NCBI GenBank assembly: GCA_934462885.1
Contig: CAKSJC010000035.1
Location: forward strand, 1-11,494
DNA: 11,494 nucleotides
Direction: 5' to 3'
Source of the DNA: an uncultured Eubacteriales bacterium
GTDB taxonomy: Bacteria; Bacillota; Clostridia; Oscillospirales; CAG-272
Positions 1 to 6,531 of the stretch are shown here, piece by piece. The notes below the pieces were generated by a model. That model did no database searches, was not told the DNA's origin, and was given only the letters and a program-made list of their open reading frames with translations. Each line of letters starts with the position of its first letter. Position 1 is the first letter of the stretch. Position numbers and translations under genes: made by a program.

Positions 1-553
1 ACTCTATCCTCTTTTCGATAGCTTCCTTGTCGGAGCCGGATTTGAGGAGTTCGTACTCTTCGTTGAGTTTTGCGAGGGAATTCTTAGCGTCTTCGACTGT
101 TTTTTCAGCGTCCCAAAGAGTTTTTTCATAAGAGATATCGCTCTTGTTGTTTCCGAGCACCGCTTTGTCGTAAGCTTTTTTCGCTTCGTCGTACTCTTTC
201 TGAAGAGCCTCAAGCGTTTCGCTGGCGCCTCCCTTGAGAGCCATGATGGGAGCGTCCTTTTCTATCGTATCTCCCTCTTTTACATATACCGAAACAACTT
301 TTCTCGACTGAGCCGCGTTAGCTTCAGCCTGATCGGCTTCGTATATTACCTGATAGCTTTCATTTGCCTTTACCGTTCCGCTGACTTTGATAGAGGCGGT
401 AATAGACGCATACTGCGGGTACTGAGCCGAAACTTCCGGGAGAGAGTATGTAAGGATAGTCTCCGAAAAAAATGTCAGCAGAAGCAGGACGATAAGAAAA
501 ATTATCGCTATATTTTTTACCCAAGCTCTGCGGCTTGCAGAATCTTTTGCCAT
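1..553 (-). CDS. HlyD-type membrane fusion / periplasmic adaptor protein (3' part outside window)
   Basis: About 184 residues are visible, open to the window edge, so the C-terminus is missing. The ATG at 553 follows a GGAGG six bases upstream (560-564). Residues 1-12 are short and basic, residues 14-29 form one hydrophobic membrane helix (IAIIFLIVLLLLTFF), and the rest faces outward. Residues ~45-100 look like the first half of a biotinyl/lipoyl-like barrel: ASIKVSGTVKAN, then VVSVYVKEGDTIEKDAPIM. After ~105 comes a charged, Ala/Lys/Glu-rich heptad-like stretch, the expected rising arm of an alpha-hairpin coiled coil. This order (one TM, half barrel, hairpin) is that of HlyD/RND-MFP adaptors, which in Firmicutes usually partner ABC exporters. 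It lies 79 bp downstream of the MalG-like permease on the same strand, so it is probably cotranscribed. That partnership is unusual, and the true partner may lie beyond the window. A weak GCCGC/GCGGC hairpin (608-627) sits in the gap and lacks a T-run. Confidence 0.8.
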   Translation of the reverse strand, partial: MAKDSASRRAWVKNIAIIFLIVLLLLTFFSETILTYSLPEVSAQYPQYASITASIKVSGTVKANESYQVIYEADQAEANAAQSRKVVSVYVKEGDTIEKDAPIMALKGGASETLEALQKEYDEAKKAYDKAVLGNNKSDISYEKTLWDAEKTVEDAKNSLAKLNEEYELLKSGSDKEAIEKRIE

Positions 554-632
554 TATAATCCTCCGAAGCAAGAAATTGATTATTTGTTTTTCGTTTGTAT
601 TGTATTTGCCGCATTATCTTTCGCGGCGTTTT

Positions 633-1583
633 TTATCCTTTGACGGATGAGGAGTATGCGATACCGTCGATGAGGTAATCTTCACTGTACAAAAACAGCA
701 GAACCGGCGGCACCATGTAGATTACCGCTATCGCCAAAGCAATTCCCGTATCTCCCTCGTTTATCTTTGAGAGGAACACCGAGAGCGGATACAGATCGGT
801 GTTTTTCAGAAGCACGAGCGGCTGCTCTACCATGTTCCAGTAGTCGATAAACACAAGTATCGCAACCGAATACAGAGTGCTTCGGCAAAGCGGCATATAT
901 ATTTTCCAAAATATCTGCCACTCTCCCGCACCGTCAAGCTGGGCTGCTTCAACGACCGACACCGATATTCGCCGCATATACTTTGTAAGTATAAACACCG
1001 CAAACGGTGAAAAAATACCCGGCAAAATTATCGCCCATCTCGTATCTAGCAGATTCATCTTATCAAGGATTATATAGTTGGGAACAAGAGTCACCTGATA
1101 CGGCATGAGCATAAGGATTATATAAGCAAAGAATACTATCGATCTGAATTTTGTCTCAACTCTTGCGAAAGCGTAAGAGGCTCCCGACGCGACGATAATC
1201 TGAAAGATCACAATCGGCAAGACGTATATAACGGAATTCCAGAATTTAAGAAGGTATTCCGGACTTTTGAAAAGGACGGTAGCATACTGCGAGAAACTCA
1301 CCTTATTCGGGATAAGCTGCAGATTAACCTTTTCCGCGATGAATACCCGTCCTCCGTCTCCCGATACGCCGAGTCCCGTAAATATCTTTCCGTAGTTTGC
1401 CGAAATTTCAGTCGTCGACATAAATGAGTTTGTTACTGTAAACACAGTGGGAAACAAAAAGAGGTACGAAAACAAGATCAGAAGAGCGAGCGCGAAAATG
1501 AGGAACAATACTCTTTTCGGCTTTATTTTTTTCTTTTTAACGACGGGAAACGCCGTCTCGTTAAGCTTTATATCCGTCGTCAT
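633..1583 (-). CDS. Carbohydrate ABC transporter permease, MalG/UgpE type (CUT1)
   Basis: 316 residues, normal or slightly long for the family. It is an inner-membrane subunit of a binding-protein-dependent sugar importer. Predicted membrane segments lie at about 25-50, 111-135, 147-170, 183-201, 237-255 and 280-300, giving the usual six helices. The cytoplasmic EAA loop that docks the ATPase is clear at 212-232: EAAQLDGAGEWQIFWKIYMP, matching the EAA---G---------I-LP pattern. A lysine-rich stretch (KKKKIKPKR, 16-24) precedes the first helix. A large extracytoplasmic loop of ~55 residues lies between helices 1 and 2. The start overlaps the stop of the preceding permease by ATGA (1580-1583), implying translational coupling and a heterodimer with it. 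No substrate can be assigned, and no ATPase gene is nearby; many Firmicute CUT1 systems share a distant MsmK-type ATPase. It could equally belong to a polysaccharide or glycan oligomer system. Confidence 0.93.
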   Translation of the reverse strand: MTTDIKLNETAFPVVKKKKIKPKRVLFLIFALALLILFSYLFLFPTVFTVTNSFMSTTEISANYGKIFTGLGVSGDGGRVFIAEKVNLQLIPNKVSFSQYATVLFKSPEYLLKFWNSVIYVLPIVIFQIIVASGASYAFARVETKFRSIVFFAYIILMLMPYQVTLVPNYIILDKMNLLDTRWAIILPGIFSPFAVFILTKYMRRISVSVVEAAQLDGAGEWQIFWKIYMPLCRSTLYSVAILVFIDYWNMVEQPLVLLKNTDLYPLSVFLSKINEGDTGIALAIAVIYMVPPVLLFLYSEDYLIDGIAYSSSVKG

Positions 1584-2530
1584 TCTTCTATTCCCTTTCC
1601 GAATTTATTATCAATAAACAGCATAACGCCGATTATCACTATCATAATAAGGCAGAGAATTATGGCCGCGCTTGAAAGCTTTTGATAGTCAAAAGAATTA
1701 AACGTATTATTCATGAAATGCTGCAGCGTATACATCGAGTCATACGGATAATCACCCGTAAGAAGATATACTTCTCTGAATACTTTAAATGAGTTTATGA
1801 GAGACATGATGGTAACGAATGATATTGTAGACGCGAGATATCTCATTTTTATCATAAAGAATCTCTTCACCGAACCGCAGCCGTCAAGCATCGCTACTTC
1901 GATTATACCGCGCGGAACGGCTGAAAGCGCCGACATAAACATAATCATATTATATCCGATGTTCTTCCATAAGAACAGCAGAACGACTACTATATATCCG
2001 TACTGAGACTTCATCCACTCGACCGGAGCAGCTCCGAAAAGCGCGGTTATGTCGTTTATGACCCCGTGATAATCAAAGAGCACCTGCCAGATAAGTATTA
2101 CCGAAGCCGCCGGAACTATCATCGGCGATAGAAATATCGTTCTAAACGTACTTTTAAACGGGATATTCGCCTCAAGAAGCACCGCCAAAAGAAGAGAAAA
2201 TATAACTACTGCCGGTACGGCTGTTATCGAAAAAATACCCGTATTTTTCATCGCCCTTTTGAACGCTGCGTTTGAAAGAAGCTTACTGAAATTTTCAAAA
2301 CCCACGAATTTCGCATTAACCGTTCCGTCAGTAACCGAATAATATACAACGACCATGAACGGTATTATAAAGAACACCAACACACCAATGATACTTAAGA
2401 GCATAAACGGAGACGTTCGCATTCTTTCAAAGCGTTCTCTTTTTGTTATGTGATGATGTTCATTCTTTTTTTTATTGATTCTTTGATGCGGAATCTTATT
2501 TCCGCCGGATGTTTTTATTTTTTCATTCAT
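1580..2530 (-). CDS. Sugar ABC transporter permease, MalF/UgpA type (CUT1)
   Basis: 316 residues; first gene of the permease unit and partner of the MalG-like subunit that overlaps it by ATGA. It has a long basic, His-containing cytoplasmic N-terminus (residues 1-40, with KKKNEHHHITKRERFERMR), then helices at about 41-65, 97-120, 131-152, 179-203, 230-250 and 288-306. The EAA loop is EVAMLDGCGSVKRFFMIKM at 211-229. The family's I-LP end is here IKMRYL, without the proline, a small departure. The first ATG (2530) has no good Shine-Dalgarno sequence; internal Met37 is an alternative start but is also poorly preceded, and it would remove the basic tail. A weak promoter candidate (TTGTCT, 19 bp, TATAAG; -10 at 2565-2570) lies in the 112-bp gap behind the upstream gene's terminator, so the unit is probably transcribed separately. 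Substrate unknown. Confidence 0.92.
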   Translation of the reverse strand: MNEKIKTSGGNKIPHQRINKKKNEHHHITKRERFERMRTSPFMLLSIIGVLVFFIIPFMVVVYYSVTDGTVNAKFVGFENFSKLLSNAAFKRAMKNTGIFSITAVPAVVIFSLLLAVLLEANIPFKSTFRTIFLSPMIVPAASVILIWQVLFDYHGVINDITALFGAAPVEWMKSQYGYIVVVLLFLWKNIGYNMIMFMSALSAVPRGIIEVAMLDGCGSVKRFFMIKMRYLASTISFVTIMSLINSFKVFREVYLLTGDYPYDSMYTLQHFMNNTFNSFDYQKLSSAAIILCLIMIVIIGVMLFIDNKFGKGIEE

Positions 2531-2604
2531 ATTGCCAGACCGATCGATAAATACAATATTTTTTCTTATATGTCTATGACGATATACAAAGACAAAAAGT
2601 TCCC

Positions 2605-2631
2605 GAAAAAGGCTTATTTATTTCAGCCTTT
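2605..2631 (-). terminator. Intrinsic terminator of the TtcA-like gene
   Basis: Read on the minus strand, AAAGGCT (2631-2625), a 10-nt loop and AGCCTTT (2614-2608) form a perfect 7-bp stem that runs into a T-tract ending at about 2605. It starts 11 bases after the TtcA-like stop codon. The stem is also flanked by a short T-run on the plus strand, so weak bidirectional action is possible, but no plus-strand gene ends here. Confidence 0.7.
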
Positions 2632-2642
2632 AATTTTTGCTA

Positions 2643-3368
2643 TTACGTTTGCCAACCGTCGACCTCTCCTCTTTCCATTGCCCCGAGGATACGGCGATAC
2701 AGTCCTCTGTGTTCGCGGTCAAAAGAATGGAGATATTCCTTCATGTGTTCGCGTTCGGTGTTTCCGTCCTCCGGGCAAGGACTTTTAAGACAAGGAAGAC
2801 AGACTTTTTTCACAAGTGATCTGATATCGCTTTCTTTCGTATAGATAAGCGGACGAATCACGGAAATCTTTCTGTCCTCATACCATGTAACAGGGGAAAA
2901 ACACCCGATACGTCCTTCATACAAAAGAGACATCATAAAAGTTTCAACAGCGTCGTCAAGGTGGTGACCGAGAGCAATTTTATTCGCCCCCACAGCCACG
3001 GATTCGGCGCTCAGTGCGCCGCGTCTCAGTTTTGAGCAGAGAGAACATGGATTTGGTTCTTTTCTCCCGTCAAAAACTATAGAAGCTATCTCAGTTTTTA
3101 CGATTTTATATTCTATCCCATACCCAAGGCAAAAGTCCGAGAGCGGATCAAAATATCCTATACAGCCCTTGAATCCAAGATCAACGGAAATCCCGACGAC
3201 GTCATATTTTTTAGGAAAAAAGTCACGCATACGCCACAGGGCATAGAGAAGAGCTATCGAATCTTTTCCGCCGGAAAGCCCGACTGCAATTTTGTCTCCG
3301 TCGGATATCATGTCATAGCTCTGCACAGCCCGGCGCACTTTACTCATGACCTTTTGAAGTTCTTTCAT
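2643..3368 (-). CDS. TtcA/TtuA-family tRNA-thiolation ATPase (PP-loop)
   Basis: 241 residues from the chosen start. N-type ATP pyrophosphatase that activates a tRNA cytidine or uridine for sulfur insertion. The PP-loop SGGKDS is at 32-37, the CxxC pair CSLC at 108-111, the GHHLDD motif at 134-139, RPL at 162-164, and further cysteines follow at 190, 193 and 198 (VCLPCLKSPC). TtcA enzymes bind an Fe-S cluster with the CxxC pair and a third later cysteine, so this layout fits. In Firmicutes the exact modified base for this branch is not settled; 2-thiocytidine-32 is the textbook TtcA product. The start at 3368 is preferred: AGGTG lies 7 nt upstream (3376-3380), and a TATAAT on the same strand (3391-3396) would place the transcript start after the alternative ATG at 3392, which would add eight residues. 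The gene is followed by its own terminator and is divergent from the amidase gene. Confidence 0.88.
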   Translation of the reverse strand: MKELQKVMSKVRRAVQSYDMISDGDKIAVGLSGGKDSIALLYALWRMRDFFPKKYDVVGISVDLGFKGCIGYFDPLSDFCLGYGIEYKIVKTEIASIVFDGRKEPNPCSLCSKLRRGALSAESVAVGANKIALGHHLDDAVETFMMSLLYEGRIGCFSPVTWYEDRKISVIRPLIYTKESDIRSLVKKVCLPCLKSPCPEDGNTEREHMKEYLHSFDREHRGLYRRILGAMERGEVDGWQT

Positions 3369-3369
3369 T

Positions 3370-3398
3370 TTGCGGCACCTATATTTTATCATTATAAA
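3370..3398 (+). promoter_or_regulatory. Candidate sigma-A promoter for the amidase gene
   Basis: TTGCGG (3370-3375), a 17-bp spacer and TATAAA (3393-3398) lie 36 bases upstream of the amidase ATG. The -35 begins just inside the end of the divergent TtcA-like gene, and the -10 shares bases with the opposite-strand TATAAT. The match is moderate. Confidence 0.4.
3391..3396 (-). promoter_or_regulatory. Candidate -10 box for the TtcA-like gene
   Basis: A perfect TATAAT on the minus strand lies 22 bases upstream of the preferred ATG (3368), with the AGGTG ribosome binding site between them. No convincing -35 is seen at 17 bp (TCCGTA). The box overlaps a plus-strand TATAAA that could serve the divergent amidase gene. 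Confidence 0.4.
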
Positions 3399-3434
3399 TC
3401 ATTTGAATCCGTATACGGAGAAAGGAACTTAACC

Positions 3435-3998
3435 ATGGCAACAAGAATCTACATTGACCAAGGGCACAACCCGGTAAATCCCAATGCAGGAAGTGAAGGA
3501 AACGGCTTCCGCGAACAAGATATCGTATACCGTATTGGAATTTTAACCGCCGAATATCTTAGAAATTACGGTTATGAAGTGCGTCTGTCGCGTCCTCTGC
3601 CCACTACGCAGCTCGGAACGTCGAACACAACGTCACTTCAGGCAAGGGTAAACGATGCAAACTCCTGGGGAGCGGACTATTTCATAAGCCTGCACACCAA
3701 TGCCTCAGAATCCCCGTCAGCCACAGGAAGCGAAGCTTTCGTTTACAAGCGCGGAAGCGTTGCGGAAGTTCTCGCCGAAAACATACTTACACAGTTAAAC
3801 TACGCGACGGGATTAAGAAACCGAGGCGTTTTTGCACGTCCGGGGCTTTATGTTCTCCGTAAGACCAAAATGCCCGCCACTCTCGTCGAACTCGGATTTA
3901 TAACAAACCCAAACGACGCCGAGCTTATGGCGTACAGTCCTCAGCTTTTTGCATCCGGAATAACAAACGGGGTTCTCGCTTATTTCGGCAGGCTTTAG
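3435..3998 (+). CDS. N-acetylmuramoyl-L-alanine amidase, Amidase_3 fold, without signal peptide
   Basis: 187 residues, essentially one bare catalytic domain. Zn-dependent amidase that cuts the bond between N-acetylmuramic acid and L-alanine in peptidoglycan. Likely zinc ligands are His11 (DQGHNP), Glu27 (GFREQD) and His87 (ISLHTNAS); the catalytic Glu152 is in LVELGFITNPND, the family's C-terminal signature. No signal peptide, membrane helix, SH3b, LysM or choline-binding module is present, so how it reaches the wall is unclear. Leaderless single-domain amidases occur among phage endolysins and in Clostridia genomes; no phage genes are seen nearby. The start at 3435 is chosen because AAGGA (3422-3426) sits 8 nt before it; the longer ORF from 3354 would add 27 residues overlapping the divergent gene. 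The stop overlaps the trmD stop tail to tail. Confidence 0.9.
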   Translation: MATRIYIDQGHNPVNPNAGSEGNGFREQDIVYRIGILTAEYLRNYGYEVRLSRPLPTTQLGTSNTTSLQARVNDANSWGADYFISLHTNASESPSATGSEAFVYKRGSVAEVLAENILTQLNYATGLRNRGVFARPGLYVLRKTKMPATLVELGFITNPNDAELMAYSPQLFASGITNGVLAYFGRL

Positions 3999-4723
3999 CC
4001 TTTTTCTTCATCCGCTGTTTTCTGTTTTTCAAGAAGATCGGGACGTCTTTCCTTTGTTATCCCGAGAGCTTTTTCAAATCTCCACTTTTCTATATTCGCG
4101 TGATGACCGCTGAGGAGAACTTCTGGGACTTCCCTTCCCATCCACACCGGCGGCCTCGTATACTGAGGGTATTCTAAGAGTCCGTCTTCAAAGCTTTCTT
4201 TTTCATGACACTCGGGAAGAGCGAGTACTCCGTCGACAAGCCTGCCGACAGCGTCGGTTACGATACAGGCGGGAAGCTCACCTCCGGTCAGCACAAAATC
4301 TCCGAGAGACACTTCCTCATCGACTATCTCTTCAATTATCCGCTCGTCAACCCCTTCGTAATGTCCGCACAGAATAACGAGATTCTTTTTATCCGAAAGT
4401 TCTTTTGCGTATTCGTTTGTAAAACGTCTCCCGCGGGGCGACATATAAATAACGTACGGTTTGTCCGCGTTTTCATTCTGTTCTTTAACAGAGTCATCTA
4501 TCGCGCAAAAACAACGGTATATCGGCGGAGCCGCCATCAGCATTCCTCGTCCTCCCCCGTAAGGAGTATCGTCTACTCTGCGGTGCTTGTCCTCCGAATA
4601 GTCGCGTATATTATGTGTGCGTATATCGAGTATTCCGGCGCGTCTTGCTCTTCCGATTATACTTTCCGACAGTATATAATCTATATAATCGGGAAACAAA
4701 GTCATTATATCTATACGCATCAT
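3995..4723 (-). CDS. trmD: tRNA (guanine-37-N1)-methyltransferase TrmD
   Basis: 242 residues, normal length. SPOUT-class enzyme that transfers a methyl group from SAM to N1 of G37 next to the anticodon, preventing +1 frameshifts. The N-terminus MRIDIMTLFPDYIDYILSES is diagnostic. The knotted SAM site is CGHYEGVDER (119-128) and GDFVLTGGEL (141-150). The catalytic Asp is expected at 180 in SFEDGLLEYPQYTRP, followed by VLLSGHHANIEKWR at about 202-215. The first ATG (4723) overlaps the rimM TGA as ATGA; Met2 gives a TGATG overlap with a better spaced GGGG, so either may be used. It is coupled to rimM, as in many bacteria, but rplS, its usual downstream partner, is absent: the next gene is the convergent amidase, whose stop codon overlaps this one. 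Confidence 0.97.
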   Translation of the reverse strand: MMRIDIMTLFPDYIDYILSESIIGRARRAGILDIRTHNIRDYSEDKHRRVDDTPYGGGRGMLMAAPPIYRCFCAIDDSVKEQNENADKPYVIYMSPRGRRFTNEYAKELSDKKNLVILCGHYEGVDERIIEEIVDEEVSLGDFVLTGGELPACIVTDAVGRLVDGVLALPECHEKESFEDGLLEYPQYTRPPVWMGREVPEVLLSGHHANIEKWRFEKALGITKERRPDLLEKQKTADEEKG

Positions 4724-5247
4724 TCCCCACGCAATCCTTCAATAAGTTTCACATAAATTCCTGCGTCTTCTCCGTCGGTTATGATTTTTTTAATAAACTC
4801 ATCGACTGCCGGAATCATGAAAGTTCCTCCTTTTATATCGCGTACGACATACACGTCGCGCCCTCCCGGAGAGATTACTTCTTCCAAAATGCCGTATTTC
4901 TCAATGCTGTCTGCATCTTTAACGTCAAGTCCGAGTATATCGGCGACAAAAACAGCATTTTTTTCGATTTTTATGTCAATCCGGTCAGCGTAGAATACAG
5001 TTCCCTTAAGTTTTATCGCATCATCGAGAGTGTTAACATCCTCAAGTGTGCAGAGGACCATGCTTTTCTGCACTGAAGCAGCGCGGACTCTTTTCTCGGA
5101 AAAAGTCCCGTCCGGATTTTTGACATAAAGTCTCTTGAGGCGCGCAAGAGCGTCGGGAGTATCGCAGTATGATTCGAGTCTCAGCGTTCCGCGAACGCCA
5201 TGAGTTCCGACTGCCCTCCCGCATTCGAGATATTTATTAATCGCCAT
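4720..5247 (-). CDS. rimM: Ribosome maturation factor RimM
   Basis: 175 residues, typical length. RimM binds ribosomal protein S19 and assists assembly of the 30S head and 16S rRNA processing. The N-terminal RimM domain (about 1-90) begins ECGRAVGTHGVRGTLRLES, the family signature. The PRC-barrel domain (about 97-172) ends with MIPAVDEFIKKI and the YVKLIEGL motif. The ATG at 5247 has an AAAGG nine bases upstream (5257-5261). The gene starts a two-gene unit with trmD (4-bp overlap). In many Firmicutes rimM follows ffh, rpsP and a KH-domain gene; here it follows a 329-bp gene-free stretch with its own promoter and a long leader, so the cluster has been rearranged. Confidence 0.95.
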   Translation of the reverse strand: MAINKYLECGRAVGTHGVRGTLRLESYCDTPDALARLKRLYVKNPDGTFSEKRVRAASVQKSMVLCTLEDVNTLDDAIKLKGTVFYADRIDIKIEKNAVFVADILGLDVKDADSIEKYGILEEVISPGGRDVYVVRDIKGGTFMIPAVDEFIKKIITDGEDAGIYVKLIEGLRGE

Positions 5248-5271
5248 ATAAACCAGCCTTTATTTTATTAT

Positions 5272-5340
5272 TTGTCAGAATAGCGCTATGCCGGCGAAAA
5301 CCGCCGCGCAGAGATAATTCCCTCTGACAACTTGCTATTC
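5272..5340 (-). promoter_or_regulatory. Structured 5' leader of rimM-trmD with two competing stems
   Basis: In the rimM transcript, GAATAGC (5340-5334) can pair with GCTATTC (5284-5278), and TTGTCAGA (5330-5323) can pair with TCTGACAA (5279-5272). Their order makes the pairings cross and their 3' arms share two bases, so they are best read as mutually exclusive. Between them are a CGGCG/CGCCG hairpin (5306-5292, loop GTTTT) and a small CAGAG/CTCTG hairpin (5326-5309) that competes with the second stem. The block ends about 10 nt before the AAAGG ribosome binding site. Upstream in the leader a CCGTTT/AAACGG hairpin is also seen. I do not recognise a known riboswitch or ribosomal-protein leader. 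Confidence 0.35.
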
Positions 5341-5473
5341 CATTGCCCGCAGCAGCAGCTTATGCCAAAAAGTTTACGATATTATCAAAGCAGATGCCGT
5401 TTATATGAAACGGAAAGCTAAGCGCCGGCACACAGACAACCGTAAAAAAGTTAAAAACTATAATATTGTGTTC

Positions 5474-5502
5474 ATTATAGCATATATTTTTAAAAACCAC
5501 AA
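5474..5502 (-). promoter_or_regulatory. Extended -10 promoter of rimM-trmD
   Basis: On the minus strand TTGTGG (5502-5497), a 17-bp spacer and TGC-TATAAT (-10 at 5479-5474, with the TG of an extended -10) are present. Transcription would start near 5467, leaving about 220 nt of untranslated leader before rimM. It lies just downstream of the rsmA terminator, as expected for a new unit. The rest of this 329-bp gap (5248-5576) holds the leader and terminator; the 76-codon ORF at 5360-5590 there is not credible. Confidence 0.65.
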
Positions 5503-5524
5503 CAAATAAAACCGTTTTTACATT

Positions 5525-5565
5525 AAAAAGCAGCGAAACAACTTTTTGTTTTTTCGCTGCTTTTT
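5525..5565 (-). terminator. Strong intrinsic terminator after rsmA
   Basis: On the minus strand AAAAAGCAGCGAAA (5565-5552), a 13-nt loop and TTTCGCTGCTTTTT (5538-5525) form a perfect 14-bp stem whose distal arm ends in the T-run. It begins 11 bases after the rsmA stop codon. The A/T flanks make it symmetric, but only the minus-strand operon ends here. It closes the four-gene unit that begins at 10002. Confidence 0.9.
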
Positions 5566-5576
5566 GCTTATTACAT

Positions 5577-6500
5577 CTATTTTCTTTCAAGCATATCGGT
5601 TATTCTGCAAAAATCTTCCGCCGACAGCTTTTCTCCCCGTATGTCCTGCCTTATTCCGCATTCTTCAAGTACAGATATTACTTCATCCTTGGGGTAGCGG
5701 TTTCCGACAGAGTTTACAAGAGTTTTCCTGCGCTGCGAAAATGCGAGAGTAATAAAATCACTCACTTTCTCGGAAAACGAAAGACATTCCTCGTCATCAG
5801 ACGGCGCGTCCGGATAAACTTCCCTTATTCCTCCGTGCGGTATTATCCCGACGACGGCAGACGCCACTTTAGGTATCGGATAAAAATTACCCGCCGACAC
5901 GTCAAACAGTTTTTCCGCTCTTGCGCGCAAAGCGATAGAAGCCGAGATCGCGCCGTAATCACCGGAAGCAGAAGAAGCAGTAAGACGGCGGGCTACCTCA
6001 AGCTGAACCATAACGACTATCGACGAAAGCGGTATTTTTTTATTCATTGGGAAGGATTCAAGTATCTTCATAATTACCGGCGTCGTGATATAATACGGAA
6101 GATTCGCGCATATTCCGACTCTTCCTCCCGCCTCAATTATATCCGAAAAGTTTTCGTTTATAAAGGCGGGCAGATCGGTATCCATAAAATCCCCCTCAAA
6201 CACTTTCACGTTATCGTATTCGTCAAGCGACTCGTCAAGAAGCGGAATAAGACCGCGGTCGATTTCAATCGCCGCTACTTTATCATAGATTTTGCAAAGA
6301 TACTGCGTCAAGGCTCCGACTCCCGGACCTATTTCAATAATTCCGGCAGGCTTATTCGATAAGGCATATGATGCGGAGCTTTCAGCTATTCGCATAGGGA
6401 TTGTCGGATTAATAAGGAAGTTTTGTCCGAATCCCTTCTTGGGTGCAAGCGAATATTTTTCAAGAAGCCGCCTCACCACAGCGGGATTACATAATTCCAT
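5577..6500 (-). CDS. rsmA: 16S rRNA (adenine-1518/1519-N6)-dimethyltransferase RsmA (KsgA)
   Basis: 307 residues, slightly long. It dimethylates the two adjacent adenines in the helix-45 loop of 16S rRNA late in 30S assembly, using SAM. Seen: KKGFGQNFL (21-29), SAM motif I EIGPGVGAL (56-64), AIEID (77-81) as the ribose-binding acid strand, EGDFMD (102-107), catalytic motif IV NLPYYIT (133-139), and the C-terminal FSQRRKTL (254-261) typical of the family. An insertion rich in acidic residues (PDAPSDDEE, ~230-238) lies before the C-terminal helical domain. The start at 6500 is fixed by GGAGG at 6505-6509, with a short 4-nt spacing. It is the last gene of the unit, 31 bp after the aldose epimerase gene, and is followed at once by a strong terminator. 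Confidence 0.97.
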   Translation of the reverse strand: MELCNPAVVRRLLEKYSLAPKKGFGQNFLINPTIPMRIAESSASYALSNKPAGIIEIGPGVGALTQYLCKIYDKVAAIEIDRGLIPLLDESLDEYDNVKVFEGDFMDTDLPAFINENFSDIIEAGGRVGICANLPYYITTPVIMKILESFPMNKKIPLSSIVVMVQLEVARRLTASSASGDYGAISASIALRARAEKLFDVSAGNFYPIPKVASAVVGIIPHGGIREVYPDAPSDDEECLSFSEKVSDFITLAFSQRRKTLVNSVGNRYPKDEVISVLEECGIRQDIRGEKLSAEDFCRITDMLERK

Positions 6501-6531
6501 ATTTCCTCCGATTTTTTGGTCAGGTTAGCGC

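Noticed and set aside
2450..2788. 112-codon plus-strand ORF across the permease/TtcA-like gap
   Set aside because: It overlaps the start of one gene, a terminator and the end of another, all on the opposite strand, and resembles no known protein.
3354..3434. Longer N-terminus of the amidase (27 extra residues)
   Set aside because: The extension would overlap the divergent gene and its promoter, is not a signal peptide, and the ATG at 3435 has a proper AAGGA site.
4205..5076. Long plus-strand ORFs opposite trmD and rimM
   Set aside because: They are antisense frames of two unmistakable genes and their products show no family features.
5272..5340. H-type pseudoknot reading of the rimM leader
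   Set aside because: The two 3' arms abut and share two bases, leaving no loop to cross a 7-bp stem, so alternative stems are more plausible than a simultaneous pseudoknot.
5360..5590. 76-codon minus-strand ORF between rsmA and rimM
   Set aside because: It spans the rsmA terminator and the rimM promoter, has no ribosome binding site, and its Phe/Val/Asn-rich product looks like translated AT-rich intergenic DNA.
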